A stretch of DNA of 10,470 nucleotides, taken from positions 1-10,470 of the forward strand of contig CANQSI010000028.1 in the NCBI GenBank assembly GCA_947626465.1, read 5' to 3'. A program made the translations under genes and the position numbers. Below the pieces are notes generated by a model. That model saw nothing but the letters and a program-made list of their open reading frames with translations. It did not search any database and was not told the origin of the DNA. The stretch's first letter is position 1. Every line of letters starts with the position of its first letter. This stretch comes from an uncultured Atopobiaceae bacterium (GTDB lineage: Bacteria > Actinomycetota > Coriobacteriia > Coriobacteriales > Atopobiaceae). Below, in pieces: positions 6,077 through 10,470 of the stretch.

Positions 6077-6775
6077 ATGGATATCCACTTCCTCTCCGTC
6101 ATCCCCGAGGTCTTCCCGCCCTACCTCGACGCCTCCATCATGGGGCGCGCGCAAGCGGGCGGCTTCGTGCGCTTCTTCACGCACAACCTTCGCGACTGGA
6201 CCCACGACCGCCATCGCACGGTGGACGATGCGCCCTTCGGAGGGGGCCAGGGCATGCTCATGAAGCCCGAGCCCTTCTTCGAGGCGGTGGGGGAGATCAT
6301 CTCCCGCTCCGAGGTGGCGCTCAAGGTCGTGTTCCTCTCGCCGCATGGCACGCCGTTTACGCAGGAGAAGGCCCGCGAGCTCTCTGAGGAGGCGGGGCTC
6401 TTGCTCGTGGCGGGGCGCTATGAGGGCATGGACGAGCGGGTGTTCTCCCTTGCTGACGAGGTGATCTCGCTCGGGGATTTCGTGCTCACGGGAGGCGAGC
6501 TCGCGGCCATGGCCGTCGCTGACGCGTGCACGCGCCTCATCCCCGGCGTGCTCGGAAACGAGCTCTCCGCAGCCGAGGAATCCTTCGAGGACGGACTGCT
6601 CGAGTGCGCCCAGTACACACGGCCGGCCGTCTACCGGGGCATGGCCGTGCCCGAGGTGCTCCTCTCCGGAGACCACGGCAAGGTGGCGCTCTGGCGCCGC
6701 GAGAACGCGCTCGAGCGCACGCGGCGCCTGCGGCCCGACCTTCTCGCTGGGGAGGAGGTGAGCTCCCGTGCCTGA
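6077..6775 (+). CDS. trmD: tRNA (guanine-N1)-methyltransferase TrmD
   Basis: SAM-dependent enzyme that makes m1G37 next to the anticodon and so prevents +1 frameshifting; it acts as a SPOUT-fold dimer. The 232 residues contain MDIHFLSVIPEVF, THDRHRTVDDAPFGGGQGML, the knot motifs LLLVAGRYEGMDERV, ISLGDFVLTGGELAAM and RLIPGVLGNE (R153, matching E. coli R154), and YTRPAVYRGMAVPEVLLSGDH. At the position of the proposed catalytic Asp169 of E. coli (EDSF) it reads EESF, with Glu168. The C-terminus is about 20 residues shorter than the E. coli protein. GGAGGAGAG lies six bases before the ATG, directly after the rimM stop. The last eight bases overlap lepB, whose ribosome site lies within trmD. Confidence 0.97.
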   Translation: MDIHFLSVIPEVFPPYLDASIMGRAQAGGFVRFFTHNLRDWTHDRHRTVDDAPFGGGQGMLMKPEPFFEAVGEIISRSEVALKVVFLSPHGTPFTQEKARELSEEAGLLLVAGRYEGMDERVFSLADEVISLGDFVLTGGELAAMAVADACTRLIPGVLGNELSAAEESFEDGLLECAQYTRPAVYRGMAVPEVLLSGDHGKVALWRRENALERTRRLRPDLLAGEEVSSRA

Positions 6776-7538
6776 GGAAAGCCCCTTTCAAGGCCCCCGC
6801 CACATGGCGGCGCCCGCGGCAAAGCACTTCAACTCGCGCAGCGAGAAGGAGTCTACGGGCGAATCCCCCTATGTGAGTCGCCATATGGCGGTGGAGCCGG
6901 TGAGCCCCTATACGCGTCCCGCAACGACGCAGCCGTGGCAGACCGGCACCGCGGACTGGCCGAGGGACCTCATGGACGAGGACGAGGCCAAGGGCTCCGC
7001 GCTGCGAAACGTCCTCGAATGGGTGCTCGTCATCGCCTGCGCGGTGGGCGTGGCGCTCCTCGTGCGCGCCTTCGTGGTGGAGCCCTTCACCATCCCCTCG
7101 GAATCGATGCTCGAGACCATCCAGGTGGGCGATCGCGTGCTCGGCGAGAAGCTGAGCTACCTCACGCGCGACCCCGAGATGGGCGACATCGTGACGTTCA
7201 TCGACCCCGAGGATCCCGAGACGACCCTCATCAAGCGCGTGATCGCCACGCCCGGGCAGACCGTGGATCTCCAAAACGGCCTCGTGGTGGTGGATGGCGA
7301 AGCGCTCGAGGAGCCCTACACGCAGGGCCAATCGCTTCCCCTCTCAGCCAACTCCGCCACGCTCGACGAGCCCATCACCTACCCCTATACGCTCGGCGAG
7401 GACGAGTATTGGGTGATGGGCGACAACCGGGAAAACTCGCTCGATTCGCGCTATTTCGGCCCCATTACGAGAGAGGACGTGAGCTCGAGGGCTTGGCTGA
7501 AGTTCTGGCCACTCTCGGAGATCGGCGTCCTAGACTGA
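6768..7538 (+). CDS. lepB: Signal peptidase I
   Basis: Membrane serine protease that removes signal peptides from secreted proteins at the outer face of the cytoplasmic membrane. The 256 residues have a long polar N-terminal region (1-80), one transmembrane helix (about 83-101, VLEWVLVIACAVGVALLV), then the catalytic domain. Nucleophile S113 is in TIPSESML, general base K156 is in TLIKRVIATPGQTV, and the box E motif GDNRENSLDSRYFG is near 218-231. The GTG start is supported by GGAGGAGGTGA seven to eight bases upstream; ATGs at 6804 and 6888 lack this. It overlaps trmD by eight bases. The N-terminal part contains an imperfect internal repeat (ESPFQGPRHMA and ESPYVSRHMA). All family landmarks are present. 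Confidence 0.95.
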   Translation: MPEESPFQGPRHMAAPAAKHFNSRSEKESTGESPYVSRHMAVEPVSPYTRPATTQPWQTGTADWPRDLMDEDEAKGSALRNVLEWVLVIACAVGVALLVRAFVVEPFTIPSESMLETIQVGDRVLGEKLSYLTRDPEMGDIVTFIDPEDPETTLIKRVIATPGQTVDLQNGLVVVDGEALEEPYTQGQSLPLSANSATLDEPITYPYTLGEDEYWVMGDNRENSLDSRYFGPITREDVSSRAWLKFWPLSEIGVLD

Positions 7539-7592
7539 TTCGCGTGCGCCCAGCCGGGCGTGCGCCCTGCCCCATTCGATGAGAGGAACGCC

Positions 7593-8489
7593 ATGCAGAA
7601 GGCCTCGGCGCCCACGTTCCAAGAGATGATCTTCGCCCTCCAGCGCTACTGGGCGGCGCAGGGCTGCGCCGTGATGCAGCCGGTGGACACCGAGGTGGGC
7701 GCGGGTACGTTCCACACGGCCACCACGCTGCGTTCGCTTGGCCCTGCGCCCTGGGCCGCGTGCTATGCCCAGCCGTGCCGTCGCCCCACCGACGGGCGCT
7801 ACGGCGAGAACCCGAACCGCCTCCAGCACTACTACCAGTTCCAGGTGCTCATGAAGCCCTCGCCGCAAAACGCGCAGGAGCTCTACCTCGGCTCACTTGC
7901 CGAGATCGGCCTCGACGCCACCGCGCACGACGTGCGCTTCGTGGAGGACGACTGGGAGAGCCCGACGCTCGGCGCCTGGGGCCTTGGCTGGGAGGTGTGG
8001 ATCGACGGCATGGAAGTCACCCAGTTCACCTACTTCCAGCAGGTGGGCGGCATCGAATGCGCGCCCGTGCCGGTGGAGATCACCTACGGCCTCGAGCGTC
8101 TTGCGATGTACGCGCAGGACGTGGACAGCTGCTTCGACGTGGTGTGGTGTCGCGACCCCGAGGGCCACGAGCTCACCTACGGCGATGTGTTCCACGAGAA
8201 CGAGCGCGAGTTCTCCACCTACAACTTCGAGGTGGCCGACGTGGCGGCGCTTCGCCAGCACTTCGACGACTACGAGCTTCAGTGCCAGGCGTGCCTTGAT
8301 CGCGAGCTTCCGCTCGTGGCCTACGACTGCGCGCTCAAATGCTCGCACGCATTCAACCTGCTCGATGCGCGCGGTGCGCTTTCGCAAACCGAGCGCATGA
8401 ACTACATCCTCCGGGTGCGCAGCGTGGCCAAGGCCGCGTGCGTAGCCTGGATGGCGGCCAGCGACACGAAAGCCGAGGTGGCGAAGTGA
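7593..8489 (+). CDS. glyQ: Glycyl-tRNA synthetase alpha subunit
   Basis: Catalytic subunit of the bacterial tetrameric (alpha2beta2) class II glycyl-tRNA synthetase; it activates glycine with ATP and charges tRNA-Gly together with GlyS. The 298 residues are normal length and highly recognisable: TFQEMIFALQRYWAAQGC, AYAQPCRRPTDGRYGENPNR-like block at about 58-76, LQHYYQFQVLMKPSP, LGWEVWIDGMEVTQFTYFQQ and the class II motif 3 GLERLAMY at 166-173. The ATG at 7593 is preceded by GAGAGGA with five bases spacing; a GTG at 7560 adds residues foreign to the family. A 54-base gap separates it from lepB, with a small hairpin (7544-7563) but no terminator. Its TGA overlaps the glyS GTG. Confidence 0.97.
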   Translation: MQKASAPTFQEMIFALQRYWAAQGCAVMQPVDTEVGAGTFHTATTLRSLGPAPWAACYAQPCRRPTDGRYGENPNRLQHYYQFQVLMKPSPQNAQELYLGSLAEIGLDATAHDVRFVEDDWESPTLGAWGLGWEVWIDGMEVTQFTYFQQVGGIECAPVPVEITYGLERLAMYAQDVDSCFDVVWCRDPEGHELTYGDVFHENEREFSTYNFEVADVAALRQHFDDYELQCQACLDRELPLVAYDCALKCSHAFNLLDARGALSQTERMNYILRVRSVAKAACVAWMAASDTKAEVAK

Positions 8490-10470
8490 CGACGAAGGAC
8501 TTCCTCCTCGAGATCGGTTCAGAGGAGCTGCCGAGCGCGCCGCTCGACGCCGCGCGTGCCGAGCTCCCGAAGCTCCTCTCCGCGGCGCTCGACGAGGCGG
8601 GGCTTGCCCACGGCGAGATCCGCGTGATCTCGAGTCCTCGCCGCCTCGCCGCCCTCGTCTCGGATGTGGCGTGTGCGACTGAGGCCTCCACGCAGGTCTT
8701 CCGCGGGCCGAAGGTGGCGCAGGCCTTTGACGCGGACGGGAACCCCACCAAGGCCGCACTCGGGTTTTGCCGCGGCAAGGGCGTGGACGTGAGCGCCCTC
8801 GAGGTCGTGGAGTTCAAGGGCGAGAAGCATGTCGCGGTGACCGTGAGCGAGCCGGCGAAGGAGGCCGAAGACCTCCTCGGGCCCATCGCCGAAGGCGTGA
8901 TCTCGGGGCTCTCCTGGCCGCGCTCGATGCGCTGGGGCTCCACCTCCGAGCGCTACTGCCGCCCGGTGCGCTGGATCGTGTGCCTCTTCGGCGAGGACGT
9001 CATCGACGTGCGCTTCGCGCGCATCTCCTCCGGCAGGGCCACATGGGGCCACCGCGTGCTCGCGCCAGGGGAGCATGACGTGGCGGACCCTGCTTCCTAT
9101 CTCGAGGTGCTCGAGCGCGCCTACGTGCTCGACCACGATGCGCGTGCCGAGCGCATCCGCGAACAGATCGCGGCGCTCGAAGGCGCCCTCGGGCTCGTCG
9201 TAGACACCCCCGCATCGACGTTTGCCGAGGTGGTGAACCTTTGCGAATGGCCGACGGTGCTCGCGGGGCATTTCGATGAGCGCTTCTTGGAGGTGCCGCA
9301 GGAGATCATCTGCGAGGCCATGCTCAAGCACCAGCGCTGCTTCCCGGCCTTCAACGCCGACGGCAGCCTCTCCCGCACGTTCATCCTCGTCTCGAATGGC
9401 GATCCCGCGCACAATGCCGCCATCGTCGAGGGCAACGAGCGCGTGGTGCGTGCGCGCCTCGACGACGCGGCGTTCTTCTTCGAGGAGGACCTCAAGGCTT
9501 CCATGGAGGACTGGCTCGAGAGCCTCGCTGAGGTCACCTTCCAGGAAAAGCTCGGCACGCTTCGCCAGAAGGTGGCGCGCATGGAGAAGCTCGCGGGCGA
9601 GGTGGCGCGGCTCGCGGGCGAAGACGAGGCGACGATCGGGCAGGCCGAGCGTGCGGCGCACCTCGCGAAGGCGGATCTCGTGTCGCAGGCCGTCGTGGAA
9701 TTCACGAGCCAGCAGGGTGTGATGGGCGGCCACTACGCGCGCGCGGCGGGGGAGAGCGACGTGGTGGCGGCGGCCGTGGCCGAGCACTATCGCCCGCGCT
9801 ATGCCGGCGACGAGCTCCCGGGAAGCGTGGTGGGCTCGGCGGTTGCCGTGGCCGACAAGCTCGACACCATCTGCGGCATGTTCGCCATCGGCGAGCCGCC
9901 CACGGGCTCCAAGGACCCCTTCGCCCAGCGTCGTGGCGCCATCGGCGTGATCCGCCTTCTCGAGCGCATGCCGAGCGCGTCGCTGCGCGCGCTCATCGAC
10001 ACGTCCCTCGGCCTCTACCAGGAGCAGGGCCTCGACTTCGATCGTGCCGAGGTCGCGCGTGCGGTGGCCGGGTTCTTCTCCGGGCGCCTCCAGACGATGG
10101 CGCGCGAGGAGGGGGCCCAGCCGGACGCGGTGGCCGCCATCGCCCACACGGGCGTGGTGGATCCCGCCGAGTTCCTCTCTCGCGTACGCGCCCTCGAGGC
10201 GGCGCGCGCCGAGGCGGGAGAGCTCATGGACGATCTCGCCCAGGCCTTCCTTCGCGCCACGCACCTCGCCGATCCCTCGCTCGGCACGGATGTGGATCGC
10301 TCGGCGCTCGGCGAGGCCGAGCTCGCGCTCTACGAGGCCACGGCATCAGCGGAGGCCGACGTGGCGGCGGCCCTTGGGCAGAATCGCTTCTCCGATGCGC
10401 TCGCAGCCCTTGCCGCGTTGAGGGGCCCGATCGATCGCTTCTTCGAGGATGTGCTCGTGATGGACGAGGA
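8486..10470 (+). CDS. glyS: Glycyl-tRNA synthetase beta subunit (3' end missing)
   Basis: tRNA-binding partner of GlyQ. The GTG start overlaps the glyQ stop as GTGA; GAGGTGG lies just upstream. The frame is open for 661 codons to the window edge. MTTKDFLLEIGSEELPSAPL is the classic N-terminus. Further landmarks are ISSPRRLAALV, FRGPKVAQAFD, WPRSMRWGSTSERYCRPVRW, VPQEIICEAMLKHQRCFP, FILVSNGD, VVRARLDDAAFFFEED, FQEKLGTLRQKV, the HD-like region ADLVSQAVVEFTSQQGVMGGHYAR (from about residue 396) and DPFAQRRGAIGVIRLL (from 477). The visible end, RFFEDVLVMDE, is the start of the last family block, so about 30 residues are missing. No internal stop or frameshift is seen. Confidence 0.97.
   Translation, partial: MTTKDFLLEIGSEELPSAPLDAARAELPKLLSAALDEAGLAHGEIRVISSPRRLAALVSDVACATEASTQVFRGPKVAQAFDADGNPTKAALGFCRGKGVDVSALEVVEFKGEKHVAVTVSEPAKEAEDLLGPIAEGVISGLSWPRSMRWGSTSERYCRPVRWIVCLFGEDVIDVRFARISSGRATWGHRVLAPGEHDVADPASYLEVLERAYVLDHDARAERIREQIAALEGALGLVVDTPASTFAEVVNLCEWPTVLAGHFDERFLEVPQEIICEAMLKHQRCFPAFNADGSLSRTFILVSNGDPAHNAAIVEGNERVVRARLDDAAFFFEEDLKASMEDWLESLAEVTFQEKLGTLRQKVARMEKLAGEVARLAGEDEATIGQAERAAHLAKADLVSQAVVEFTSQQGVMGGHYARAAGESDVVAAAVAEHYRPRYAGDELPGSVVGSAVAVADKLDTICGMFAIGEPPTGSKDPFAQRRGAIGVIRLLERMPSASLRALIDTSLGLYQEQGLDFDRAEVARAVAGFFSGRLQTMAREEGAQPDAVAAIAHTGVVDPAEFLSRVRALEAARAEAGELMDDLAQAFLRATHLADPSLGTDVDRSALGEAELALYEATASAEADVAAALGQNRFSDALAALAALRGPIDRFFEDVLVMDE

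Noticed and set aside
5477..6676. Long - strand open frame (399 codons) opposite rimM and trmD
   Set aside because: Shadow of two well-supported genes, with His/Arg/Glu-rich composition and no domain signature.
6537..7331. - strand open frame opposite trmD and lepB
   Set aside because: It crosses two real genes, has no ribosome site and its product is of biased composition.
7544..7563. Hairpin GTGCGCCC/GGGCGTGC in the lepB-glyQ gap as a terminator
   Set aside because: It has two wobble pairs, a four-base loop and no T-run; GC-rich chance pairing is as likely.
7560..7592. Earlier GTG start for glyQ
   Set aside because: The extra residues are not part of the family, and GAGAGGA precedes the ATG at 7593.
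8519..10264. Very long - strand open frame (581 codons) opposite glyS
   Set aside because: glyS on the + strand matches its family throughout. The antisense frame follows from the strong third-position GC bias.

Overview
This is a compact, GC-rich bacterial chromosome segment with strong G/C preference at third codon positions. Gene order and protein features suggest a high-GC Gram-positive anaerobe, most likely a member of the Coriobacteriia (Olsenella/Collinsella-like Actinomycetota). That placement is an inference from three things: an [FeFe] hydrogenase, an actinobacterial-style ribosomal protein S16 with an acidic tail, and a KhpA-type KH protein between rpsP and rimM. Intergenic space is small, several genes overlap by 4 to 8 bases, and I see no insertion sequence, prophage, tRNA, rRNA or CRISPR array.

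Left part (1-1172, + strand): the 3' end of an [FeFe] hydrogenase gene with all H-cluster cysteines. A 152-base gap follows. It holds a 63-base near-symmetric hairpin and then a classical intrinsic terminator. This gap separates hydA from a convergent operon.

Middle part (1173-4474, - strand): a three-gene operon read right to left. It encodes an OmpR-family response regulator, a membrane histidine kinase and a Y-family DNA polymerase IV (DinB). The dinB GTG start overlaps the kinase stop codon, so a mutagenic/translesion polymerase appears to be translationally coupled to a two-component system. I found no gene of unknown family, and this operon is the least expected arrangement here. Upstream of the regulator, the 257-base divergent intergenic region (4475-4731) carries inverted repeats, one of which looks like an attenuator on the regulator side.

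Right part (4732-10470, + strand): a tightly packed housekeeping operon rpsP-khpA-rimM-trmD-lepB-glyQ-glyS. It links 30S subunit protein S16, an RNA-binding KH protein, the 30S maturation factor RimM, the tRNA m1G37 methyltransferase TrmD, signal peptidase I and the two subunits of glycyl-tRNA synthetase. glyS runs off the right edge; by family length only about 30 residues are missing. rplS, often found next to trmD, is absent between trmD and lepB.

Most of the window is ordinary core genome. I see no convincing wholly new system. The points worth a second look are the long hairpin after hydA, the kinase-dinB coupling, the attenuator-like leader, the shortened signalling region and atypical ATP-lid of the kinase, and a few protein-level oddities in TrmD, LepB, S16 and KhpA.
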